Positions 1 to 5,786 of a DNA stretch of 12,745 nt are shown one piece after another. The translations under genes were made by a program, and so were the position numbers. The stretch is from the NCBI GenBank assembly GCA_964632795.1, contig CAZWEZ010000104.1, forward strand, positions 1-12,745. Direction: 5' to 3'. Source of the DNA: CAZWEZ01 sp964632795. Lineage in GTDB: Bacteria; Pseudomonadota; Alphaproteobacteria; Rhodospirillales; 2-02-FULL-58-16. The notes beneath the pieces were generated by a model. It saw only the letters and a list, made by a program, of their open reading frames with translations, did no database searches and was not told the origin of the DNA. Within the stretch, counting starts at the first letter, position 1; each line of letters starts with the position of its first letter.

Positions 1-32
1 ATTACCGCAGCCTCGCCGCCGAAGGCGAATAG
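1..32 (+). CDS. 3' end of an unidentified upstream gene (partial)
   Basis: In the third frame the first bases read as the tail YRSLAAEGE followed by TAG at 30-32. Of the three frames this is the one that looks like a genuine protein end, and it stops 26 bp before the next start codon on the same strand, as expected in an operon. Nine residues are too few to assign a family. It could also be chance, because the other two frames stay open slightly longer. Confidence 0.35.
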   Translation, partial: YRSLAAEGE

Positions 33-60
33 GGCGAGGGTGAATAGGGCGAGGGTGAAT
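31..60 (+). repeat. Perfect 15-bp tandem duplication covering the ribosome-binding region
   Basis: The unit AGGGCGAGGGTGAAT occurs at 31-45 and again, without change, at 46-60. Each copy carries a purine-rich GAGGG that can act as a Shine-Dalgarno sequence. Only the second copy is followed by an ATG at working distance (59). The duplication lies between the putative upstream stop codon (30-32) and the start of the small membrane protein, so it lengthens the gap without disturbing either gene. Confidence 0.85.
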
Positions 61-286
61 GACTAGTACAGTGCGCACCGCTCTTTGGGTGCTAACAGTT
101 ATTACGGTGGGCCTCTTGGCCTCTCTTCTGGGGTATTCCGTGTCGTTCAAGACCGGCGTCGAGCCCGGATATTTCGAGGCCGTCGAGGCCGGCAGCTACG
201 GCGCCGGGGCGGGGGACGGAGATGCCGGGGCCGCCGGAATGGACGAGGAGATGCAAGACTATTACAAGAAACTGCTGTCGGAATGA
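59..286 (+). CDS. Small single-pass membrane protein, 75 aa, unknown function
   Basis: The family is not recognised. Residues 6-28 form one hydrophobic helix after a short, weakly basic N-terminus, so this is probably an inner-membrane anchor or an uncleaved signal anchor. Residues 29-45 follow the helix, then a Gly/Ala/Asp-rich low-complexity linker (about 45-60), and then an acidic end with the pattern DEEMQDYYKKLL that could form a short amphipathic helix. The ATG at 59 has GAGGG just upstream, inside the 15-bp tandem repeat. The gene sits 42 bp before the FAD oxidoreductase on the same strand, so it could be a membrane partner or anchor for the enzymes encoded downstream. That role is inferred only from position. 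Expression is likely but not proven. Confidence 0.6.
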   Translation: MTSTVRTALWVLTVITVGLLASLLGYSVSFKTGVEPGYFEAVEAGSYGAGAGDGDAGAAGMDEEMQDYYKKLLSE

Positions 287-328
287 GCCGCTATCTTTTG
301 CATTAGGCGGCGGGAATCTCCCTTGAAT

Positions 329-1750
329 ATGAATGACGGCGAAGCCTGGGACGTGGTGATCTTGGGCGCGGGCCTCGCCGGCCTCACGGCGGGCAATCTG
401 TTGTCCGGGCCGGGCGCGGACGTACTCGTCATCGAGAGGGAAAGGGCGGTCGGCGGCCTTTCCAGGACCATGGAGCACAACGGATTCAGGTTCGACCTTG
501 GAGGGCACCGGTTCATTACCGACAACCAGAGGGTCGATGATTTGGTCAAGGATATCCTCGACGGTGATTTTCTGGAAGTGGACCGCTCGAGCAAGGTCCT
601 CCTGAACGGAAAGTATTTCGACTACCCGTGGAGACTGTTGAACGCGTTCCGGGGCCTGGGCGTCCGCGGAACGTCGGCGATTCTTTTCGATTATTCCGCC
701 GAACGGCTTCGCCGTCTTTTCCGCAAAACCGAGATAAGATCGTTCGAGGACGTGATGGTGCACCGTTTCGGCCGCGCCATGTTCGACATTTTCATCAAGG
801 AATACAGCGAAAAGGTCTGGGGCATCGAGTGCGGCCTTATCGCCAAGGAATTGGCCGAGTGGCGCATCCAGGGCCTTTCCTTGTGGGTCGCCGCCAGGGA
901 CGCGTTGTACGGTCCCGGCGGCGGAAACGTGCGCACTCTTGCCCGCAAGTTCCTCTTTCCTCCGTTGGGGATCGGGATGATCGCCGAGGGACTGCGGCGG
1001 GAAATCGAAAGAAACAACCCTGTTCTGACCGACACAACGGTCGTGCGGGTCGATCATTCCACCGGCAAGATCGATAGCGTGACGGTGCGAAAGGGGAACG
1101 AAACCCGTCTCCACCGGGCCGCGGAATTCGTCTCCAGCATCCCCCTCAACACCCTGGTGCGCCTGCTCGATCCGAAACCGCCGGCAGAGATCCTCGAGGC
1201 GGCGGCCGGGCTTCGATTCCGGGACCTTTTGATGGTCACGGTCATGATCGACCGTCCGAGGGTTACCGACCTGACCTGGATATACGTGCCCGGGCGCCAG
1301 ATACCGTTCGGGCGAATACACGAACCGACCAACTGGAGCGCGAAAATGGCCCCGGAGGGAAAGACCCTCCTGGTCACCGAGCATTTCTGCTTCCGCGGCG
1401 ACGGTCTCTGGAGGACGGCTGATGATGCCCTGGTCGAAACCACCGTCGCCAGCCTGGAAGGCCTGGGGTTCATCCTCAGGCACGAGGTGATCGACAGCCT
1501 GGTCCTGAGGATTCCCAACGCCTATCCTGTCTTTGAAGTCAGCCACCACGAGAACCGCCGGAAAATCCGCGATTACCTGGAGACATTCGGGAACTTGCGG
1601 GTGATCGGACGGGGCGGGACGTTCAGGTATTTCAACATGGATCACGCCATCGAATCGGGAATCTCCGCGGCCGAAGAGATCATCGCCGGAAATCCGGAAT
1701 TGCGCTCCCACGGCTGCGACGAATCGGCCCTGGCGGAGGCGCGCCCATGA
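329..1750 (+). CDS. FAD-dependent oxidoreductase, protoporphyrinogen oxidase / amine oxidase-like
   Basis: The 473-residue protein opens with a dinucleotide-binding fold carrying GAGLAG (residues 12-17), then an acidic residue ending the second strand (VIERE), then the family signature GGLSR and, a little later, the LGGHRF block. These are typical of the COG1232-like branch that includes protoporphyrinogen oxidase, UDP-galactopyranose mutase-like flavoproteins and phytoene-desaturase relatives. A C-terminal FAD-contact segment around GRGGTFRYFNMDHAIESG closes the fold. A TTG at 323 could start the frame six bases earlier, but the ATG at 329 is preferred because it leaves only seven residues before the first beta strand. 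The stop overlaps the start of the next gene as ATGA, so the two are probably translationally coupled. Such proteins are common in polysaccharide and lipid clusters. The substrate is unknown, and a heme role is not supported by the neighbours. Confidence 0.85.
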   Translation: MNDGEAWDVVILGAGLAGLTAGNLLSGPGADVLVIERERAVGGLSRTMEHNGFRFDLGGHRFITDNQRVDDLVKDILDGDFLEVDRSSKVLLNGKYFDYPWRLLNAFRGLGVRGTSAILFDYSAERLRRLFRKTEIRSFEDVMVHRFGRAMFDIFIKEYSEKVWGIECGLIAKELAEWRIQGLSLWVAARDALYGPGGGNVRTLARKFLFPPLGIGMIAEGLRREIERNNPVLTDTTVVRVDHSTGKIDSVTVRKGNETRLHRAAEFVSSIPLNTLVRLLDPKPPAEILEAAAGLRFRDLLMVTVMIDRPRVTDLTWIYVPGRQIPFGRIHEPTNWSAKMAPEGKTLLVTEHFCFRGDGLWRTADDALVETTVASLEGLGFILRHEVIDSLVLRIPNAYPVFEVSHHENRRKIRDYLETFGNLRVIGRGGTFRYFNMDHAIESGISAAEEIIAGNPELRSHGCDESALAEARP

Positions 1751-3231
1751 AATGTGCGTTGATCATCCCGGCCTGGAGGCCCGAGGAGATATTTTCGACC
1801 AGGACCGCCGGCTCGCAAATCAATTACTGGCAGCCCCTCGGAACCCTTTACGTGGGGGCCTCCCTTGTCGAGGCCGGCCACGAGGTCGAGTTCCTCGACG
1901 GGTCGTTCTTGACTCACGAAGCCATACTGCGCCGGGTCGACCGAATGAAACCCGACTTCGCGGGCATCTATTCGACGACCTTCGGCTGGCCTGGAGCGGT
2001 GAGGACGGCGGCCGATATCAAGGCGCTCGACCGGCAGATATTGACCTGCGTCGGCGGGCCCTATCCAACGGTGGCACAGGACGGGTGCCTGGGCGATGGA
2101 GGCGAGGGGATCGACGCGGTCGTCGTCGGTGAGGGCGAAGGAACCGTCGTCGAGATCCTGAAGCGGCTCCGATCGGGAATGGATCTGGTAGGCGTTCCGG
2201 GCGTGGTGGCCAGGAAAAACGGCAACATCGTCCGCAACCCGCCAAGGCCCCTGATCGCCGACCTGGACAGGCTGCCTTTCCCGGCCCGGGAGCTGTTGGG
2301 CGACGGAAGCCGCTACATCCCGGCGCCGGCCACATACAGAAGAAAGCCTGTCGCCGTCATCACCACCTCGAGAGGATGCGACCGGCGCTGCGTCTTCTGT
2401 TTCCAGATCGACAAGGAGAGAAAGGGCGGAACCCGCGGTGTCCGTTTTCGCAGCGTCGAAAACGTGCTGGAAGAAATCGAACTGTGCCTCAGACAGGGCT
2501 ACCGCGAAATCAAGTTCATTGATGATTCCCTTGCCGCCGATTATGGCCGGGCCATGCGGCTCGCCGGCGAGATCAAGCGCCGCCGCCTCGACTTCACCTG
2601 GTTTGCCTCGGCCTGCGCGAACCAGGTGGACGAACCTCTGCTCGCGGCGATGAAGGACGCCGGCTGCTGGGCGATCCTGATCGGCGGCGAAAGCGGCGTG
2701 CAAAGGAACCTCAACACGCTGCGCAAGGGCATCACCCTCGATCAGATACGCAACGCCGTGCGCGCGGCCAAGAAGGTGGGTCTTAGGGTAAGCGTGCCGT
2801 TCATGTTCGGAATTCCCGGCGAGACCTTTGACGATGCCCTCAGAACCATCGATTTCGCCGTCGAACTGGATCCCGACCTGGCCAACTTTCACGCCATCAC
2901 GCCGTTCCCCGGGACGCCGCTGTACGACCGCGCCGAGGAATATGGCGCCGTTTCCGGCGATCTCCTGGACTTCACCTATCAGGGCGCGGCGTTCGTCCCC
3001 CACACCATGACCAGAGACGAGATTCTGAAGGCCCGACAGTTGGCTTTCCGGAGATTCTATTCGCGGCCCTCGTTCCTTGTCCGCAGGCTTGGCGCCATAC
3101 GGAGCTGGAGCGACTGCAAGACCGCCATCACGGGCCTGCGGAGCCTGTTTTGGCTGTGGATGGACAGGATGCTTTTTCATCGGGGGAAGCCGGCGCCACG
3201 GCGGGCGCCGGGCGAATACCGCTTATATTGA
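1747..3231 (+). CDS. Radical SAM enzyme with N-terminal B12-binding-type domain
   Basis: The protein has 494 residues. Residues 1 to about 145 have the cobalamin-binding Rossmann-like layout of B12-dependent radical SAM proteins: a PLG-x-LYVGASL helix near 30-40, GHEVEFLD at 45-51, and VGEGE at 127-131 just before the linker. The usual DxHxxG cobalamin-ligand motif is not seen, so cobalamin may bind base-off without it or not at all. The radical SAM core begins near 200 with the iron-sulfur ligands C211, C215 and C218 (CDRRCVFC), followed by GGES (313-316) and GIPGET (355-360), both SAM-binding elements. The C-terminus is basic with a Trp-rich hydrophobic stretch. Relatives include hopanoid-associated HpnJ-type enzymes, methyltransferases and cyclases. 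The exact reaction cannot be chosen here. The last 104 bp overlap, in antisense, the end of the facing radical SAM gene. Confidence 0.88.
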   Translation: MKCALIIPAWRPEEIFSTRTAGSQINYWQPLGTLYVGASLVEAGHEVEFLDGSFLTHEAILRRVDRMKPDFAGIYSTTFGWPGAVRTAADIKALDRQILTCVGGPYPTVAQDGCLGDGGEGIDAVVVGEGEGTVVEILKRLRSGMDLVGVPGVVARKNGNIVRNPPRPLIADLDRLPFPARELLGDGSRYIPAPATYRRKPVAVITTSRGCDRRCVFCFQIDKERKGGTRGVRFRSVENVLEEIELCLRQGYREIKFIDDSLAADYGRAMRLAGEIKRRRLDFTWFASACANQVDEPLLAAMKDAGCWAILIGGESGVQRNLNTLRKGITLDQIRNAVRAAKKVGLRVSVPFMFGIPGETFDDALRTIDFAVELDPDLANFHAITPFPGTPLYDRAEEYGAVSGDLLDFTYQGAAFVPHTMTRDEILKARQLAFRRFYSRPSFLVRRLGAIRSWSDCKTAITGLRSLFWLWMDRMLFHRGKPAPRRAPGEYRLY

Positions 3232-4306
3232 GGTACTCCTTGAGGAGCGCGGGATACAGCCTCGGATTGAACAGTATGTTCATGATGAAATGGCATTCGT
3301 GGGTGCAGTGGCAGGCGCTGGCCATAATGGGTTTCAATACTTCTTTGGCTTGTTTCGAGCGTAGCATCTTCCCCATATCGCAGCCATGGTCCCTCACGTT
3401 TCCGAAACTTGTTGTTAGGATTTCACAGGGATAGACCTCGCCGGATTCGGTCAGGACCAGACTCAACCTTCCCGAATAACAGGGAACCAGCCGGCGACCC
3501 TCGATCAGGGTTCGATGGATCAATCGACGTTGCAGAATATCCTGCGCGGCCTTGAGACGGGCGCCCGCGAACTTGTGAATGTTGGCCGTCCGGTTCCTCA
3601 AGTTATGCTCCAGACGGTCTATGGCGCGACGGTATTTTTCGACATCGACCGTCTTGTATCGTTCCTCGAGGAGATTGCCGCGGACCATCGAGATCGTATG
3701 GGTGCCCTGGGGGGCGAGGCCCGCGACGAAATCGATGATCTCGTCCATCCGGTGCTGGTTCTCGGAAAAGAAGACGGTGTTGATTCCCAGTTCGAGATTC
3801 GGATACCTGTCGAGAAGATCGCCCAGCAACCGATAGGTTTCCATGGCCTTGTCGAAACCGCCGGGCGATTCGCGCAACGCATCGTGAGCGCCGTTGAGCC
3901 CATCGACCGAGACCTTGACGACGATCACGCTTTTCGGGCAACGCAGGAGAATCCGTTCGGTCTGATCCCGGATCACTTCCGGCAACAGGCCGTTGGTTGG
4001 AAACAGCATGATCGGAGGCCTGTTTTGGTCGTGGAAGATCGCGCTCATTTCCACCAGGCCGTCGTGCAGGAAAACCTCGCCTCCCGAGAAGGCGACCCAC
4101 AACAGCCGCCCCAGGGACCGGGAGATTCTGCGGATTTCGTCCAACGACAGGTCCTCGCCGTCGCCGGCCGCGCCGTCGGCGCTTCTCAGATAGAAACACC
4201 AGGGGCAGTTGGCGTTGCATTTCCTGGTCACGAAGAAGGTCAACTGGATCGGCCGGCCTTTCCGGAAAATCGATGGAATGTGACGCAAGGGGGAATACAT
4301 CGTCAT
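3128..4306 (-). CDS. Radical SAM protein with SPASM-like C-terminal cysteines
   Basis: The protein has 392 residues. The SAM-cleaving cluster is bound by C30, C34 and C37 in CNANCPWC, and SGGE at 74-77 is the usual SAM-contact motif. A second cysteine set lies at C276, C294, C309, C332, C334 and C338, with VYPCE and ACHCTHEC contexts. This resembles the auxiliary-cluster region of SPASM or twitch proteins, although spacing cannot be matched confidently by eye. The ATG at 4306 overlaps the stop of the upstream glycosyltransferase as ATGA. A second Met at residue 3 is an alternative start. The last 25 or so residues are Ala/Pro/Ser-rich and lie in the overlap with the convergent gene, so they are probably not functionally constrained. 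The enzyme likely modifies a lipid, sugar or peptide made with the neighbouring glycosyltransferase. The substrate is unknown. Confidence 0.85.
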   Translation of the reverse strand: MTMYSPLRHIPSIFRKGRPIQLTFFVTRKCNANCPWCFYLRSADGAAGDGEDLSLDEIRRISRSLGRLLWVAFSGGEVFLHDGLVEMSAIFHDQNRPPIMLFPTNGLLPEVIRDQTERILLRCPKSVIVVKVSVDGLNGAHDALRESPGGFDKAMETYRLLGDLLDRYPNLELGINTVFFSENQHRMDEIIDFVAGLAPQGTHTISMVRGNLLEERYKTVDVEKYRRAIDRLEHNLRNRTANIHKFAGARLKAAQDILQRRLIHRTLIEGRRLVPCYSGRLSLVLTESGEVYPCEILTTSFGNVRDHGCDMGKMLRSKQAKEVLKPIMASACHCTHECHFIMNILFNPRLYPALLKEYLNISGIRPAPAVAPASPDEKASCPSTAKTGSAGP

Positions 4307-5307
4307 CCGCCCTTTCGTTGGCTGTGTCCGAAGGCGAGATATCGCACGACGCCGGCGAAGCCGCCGGCGCCTACGGCCAGGGGATACAAGAACAGATAAT
4401 ACGCCGCTGCCGCAACCCCGAAGACGCCCCCTCCACCCTTGAAAAACGCCATGATCAGGCCCCTGCTAACCGATAGACTGCCGGCAATAGGCAGGGTCAT
4501 CAAATACAATATCAAGGAATTATTATAAATTACATACAATAGTAGTAGAGTAACATTAGTAAAGAAGAAAGCGACATTTGTTTTTAATTCAGTAGATGCT
4601 GTTCCTGAATCTGCGAAGACATCTCTGTTCTTAATGGAATAAATGGTCCAATTCATGGACTTGAAGACGGCATTGCGCAGGGACCGGTAGAGGGAAAAGT
4701 TGAAGATGTGACGGACCTGAAGGCGGGGGTTTATGACGATGCGGCATCCCGCCCGGCGCAGCCTGTGGCTGAACTCGACATCCTCGGCCACCGGCAGGAA
4801 ACCCTCCGGAAAGCCCCGGTTCCTCCGGAACGTCTCGGAGTCGATGACCATCACGTGGGCGGCCGCATAGTCGGCCTGGTCGATGTTCTTGCACTCCGAG
4901 TAGTTGATGAAAATGGATTGAAAATGACCGAAGAAGCCCTGGTCGTAGGGCTGTTGGGTGTAGGTCCCCCCGATCACGACGCCGGGCCCGTACGATAAGA
5001 AAGACCTCGCCGCAACGGCGAGGGAGCCCTCTTCCAGAAGACAATCGGCGTCGGTAAAGAAAAGAACCTCGCCGCGGCTGTACGCGGCGCCGGTATTCCT
5101 GGCGGTCGAGGCTCCGCCATGCCGGTCGAGGCGGATCAGCTTGCAAGGGAACCGTTCGATCACCTCGATGGACTCGTCCTCGGAATGGTCGTCGACGACG
5201 ATCACCTCGAAGGGCTCGTACTTGGACGCGAAGGCCGCTTCAAGGCATAGTCCGATCGTCGCTTCGCCGTTGCGGTTGGGAATTATTAAGGAGATAAATG
5301 GCGCCAT
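4303..5307 (-). CDS. Family 2 glycosyltransferase with C-terminal membrane segments
   Basis: The protein has 334 residues. The N-terminal GT-A fold is clear: SLIIPNRNGE at 6-15, VIVVDDHSED at 36-44, a Gly-Gly-Ala-Ser-x-ARN nucleotide-sugar loop at 64-71, the metal-binding FTDADC at 84-89 and the acceptor-side base in AEDVEF (174-179). From about residue 244 onward there are two or three hydrophobic helices (about 244-264, 264-283 and 293-325), which would hold the catalytic domain on the cytoplasmic face of the inner membrane. It therefore probably transfers a sugar to a lipid-linked acceptor. The first gene of the minus-strand pair, it is translationally coupled to the radical SAM gene. A short AGGA precedes the ATG. 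Residues 222-268 are encoded by unusually AT-rich DNA (see repeats and findings). Sugar donor and acceptor are not predictable. Confidence 0.88.
   Translation of the reverse strand: MAPFISLIIPNRNGEATIGLCLEAAFASKYEPFEVIVVDDHSEDESIEVIERFPCKLIRLDRHGGASTARNTGAAYSRGEVLFFTDADCLLEEGSLAVAARSFLSYGPGVVIGGTYTQQPYDQGFFGHFQSIFINYSECKNIDQADYAAAHVMVIDSETFRRNRGFPEGFLPVAEDVEFSHRLRRAGCRIVINPRLQVRHIFNFSLYRSLRNAVFKSMNWTIYSIKNRDVFADSGTASTELKTNVAFFFTNVTLLLLYVIYNNSLILYLMTLPIAGSLSVSRGLIMAFFKGGGGVFGVAAAAYYLFLYPLAVGAGGFAGVVRYLAFGHSQRKGG
4500..4640. other. AT-rich island inside the glycosyltransferase gene
   Basis: About 140 bp rich in A and T (for example the stretch TATTATAAATTACATACAATAG near 4530) lies within an otherwise GC-rich coding sequence. 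It encodes the first C-terminal membrane helix and its lead-in. Membrane codons such as Phe, Ile and Leu explain part of the skew. The third positions are also A or T, which the helix alone does not require. Confidence 0.6.
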
Positions 5308-5322
5308 CGTCCTATGACAACG

Positions 5323-5351
5323 ATACTATAGAAGCCGGTGTGGGTTGCCAA
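5323..5351 (-). promoter_or_regulatory. Candidate sigma-70-type promoter for the glycosyltransferase / radical SAM pair
   Basis: On the minus strand a TTGGCA (-35-like, plus positions 5346-5351) lies 17 bp upstream of TAGTAT (5323-5328). With the overlapping TATAGT (5325-5330) the spacing is 15 bp. Either would start transcription about 10 nt before the ATG at 5307, leaving just enough leader for the AGGA at about 5310-5313. Placement is attractive but the match is only partial, and no experimental or comparative support is visible. Confidence 0.33.
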
Positions 5352-5377
5352 CAGCGCCGGCCACGGCAAGACGGCGT

Positions 5378-5389
5378 AGCATCGATGCT
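5378..5389. repeat. Perfect 12-bp palindrome AGCATCGATGCT
   Basis: AGCATCGATGCT equals its own reverse complement. It lies about 70 bp upstream of the glycosyltransferase start, just upstream of the candidate promoter. A regulator dimer could bind there, but a single palindrome of this length can also arise by chance in a long window. Confidence 0.4.
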
Positions 5390-5562
5390 CAGTAGTAGGA
5401 CGGGGGCCGTTCCTTGTCGGTCTTGAGGATGTCGAGAGTTAGGGAAAGCCGCGGCGCGAGCTGATGCGAGCATGGGTAATTCCATTTGAAATGTTGAAAT
5501 ATTGAAGAATCTAATATATTAAAGAGAAAATACATTGTGTGAACGCACATGAGCGTGGCCAT
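5389..5562 (-). CDS. Possible small ORF or gene remnant, 57 aa
   Basis: From the ATG at 5562 the minus strand reads 57 codons to TGA at 5389-5391. The frame stays open upstream to 5652 (87 codons) without another usual start codon. The predicted end, LTLDILKTDKERPPSYY, has a balanced composition that looks protein-like, while the N-terminal part is rich in Met, Phe and Ile and is encoded by AT-rich DNA. No family is recognised and no good ribosome-binding site is seen. It lies antisense to the presumed leader of the rhodanese gene, so the same bases may instead be constrained by RNA structure. It may be a small gene, a decayed gene end, or chance. Confidence 0.2.
   Translation of the reverse strand: MATLMCVHTMYFLFNILDSSIFQHFKWNYPCSHQLAPRLSLTLDILKTDKERPPSYY
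5486..5509 (+). repeat. Three tandem 8-bp TTGAA repeats
   Basis: TTGAAATG, TTGAAATA and TTGAAGAA follow one another without gaps at 5486-5493, 5494-5501 and 5502-5509. They sit in the AT-rich stretch upstream of the rhodanese leader. Direct repeats with a regular short period can be regulator half-sites or part of an UP-like element. A slipped-strand remnant is equally possible. Confidence 0.5.
5494..5522 (+). promoter_or_regulatory. Candidate sigma-70-type promoter for the rhodanese transcript
   Basis: TTGAAA at 5494-5499 and TATTAA at 5517-5522 are separated by 17 bp, within the only strongly AT-rich intergenic stretch. Start of transcription would be near 5529, giving a leader of roughly 255 nt before the rhodanese ATG at 5787. 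The -10 match is imperfect, and overlapping alternatives (TAATAT at 5512-5517, TATATT at 5515-5520) exist with poorer spacing. Confidence 0.33.
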
Positions 5563-5563
5563 G

Positions 5564-5693
5564 CTTTCCTGTGGCAGGAAGGGGAGGTGCCATGCAGTAT
5601 CTTGGTTTCGGGCGCCTCCCGCCTTGCCAACAGGGGAATCACCGATTCCGCTCTATTGCGAGACCGTTAAGCCCTCGGTCAAGAAGGGCTAAC
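5564..5693 (+). promoter_or_regulatory. Structured 5' leader upstream of the rhodanese gene (hairpins plus H-type pseudoknot)
   Basis: Several complementary segments follow one another. TTCCTG (5566-5571) pairs with CAGGAA (5575-5580). GGGAGGTGCC (5582-5591) pairs with GGCGCCTCCC (5611-5620) with one G-U. GGAATC (5635-5640) pairs with GATTCC (5644-5649). Finally, GACCG (5662-5666) pairs with CGGTC (5676-5680), while AGCCCT inside its loop (5670-5675) can pair with AGGGCT (5685-5690), which is an H-type pseudoknot with loops TTA and AAGA. This density in a leader of over 200 nt suggests a cis-acting RNA such as a riboswitch or a protein-binding leader. I do not recognise a known class. Cobalamin, SAM and c-di-GMP consensus elements were looked for and not found. 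The opposite strand carries a weak small ORF. Confidence 0.42.
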
Positions 5694-5773
5694 AGGTAAA
5701 GTGTTGTCATGAAACCGTCCGCCCCCGCATCGAGGGCCAGGGGAGAGGCGGAATGTCAACGGAGTCCAAAACA

Positions 5774-5780
5774 GAGGAGG
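5774..5780 (+). promoter_or_regulatory. Strong Shine-Dalgarno that fixes the rhodanese start
   Basis: GAGGAGG ends six bases before the ATG at 5787. The same frame is open from an ATG at 5709, but the 26 residues it would add are Arg/Ser/Pro-rich and would sit in front of an evident signal peptide. The downstream start is therefore chosen. Confidence 0.85.
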
Positions 5781-5786
5781 AAAAGT

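Noticed and set aside
92..1711. Long minus-strand open frame (539 codons) opposite the FAD oxidoreductase
   Set aside because: It lies opposite a gene with clear FAD motifs. Its product is Pro/Arg/Asp-rich with no recognisable domain, as expected for a shadow frame in GC-rich DNA.
1642..3180. Minus-strand open frame (512 codons) opposite the B12-type radical SAM gene
   Set aside because: The plus-strand product has all radical SAM motifs. The opposite frame has no family features.
5536..5549. CRP-type operator at TGTGTGAACGCACA
   Set aside because: The two half-sites are spaced six bases apart with only four matching bases each, which does not fit TGTGA-N6-TCACA.
5581..5693. Cobalamin riboswitch
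   Set aside because: GGTGCC and GGGGAATC recall parts of that class, but the B12 box, the CCGGTG element and the expected order are absent.
5461..5700. Hammerhead ribozyme, tmRNA or RNase P RNA in the intergenic region
   Set aside because: CTGATG occurs once but without the rest of the hammerhead core. No tRNA-like ends or RNase P consensus segments are present.
5709..5786. Earlier ATG for the rhodanese at 5709
   Set aside because: It would put 26 Arg/Ser-rich residues before an obvious signal peptide and has no comparable Shine-Dalgarno sequence.
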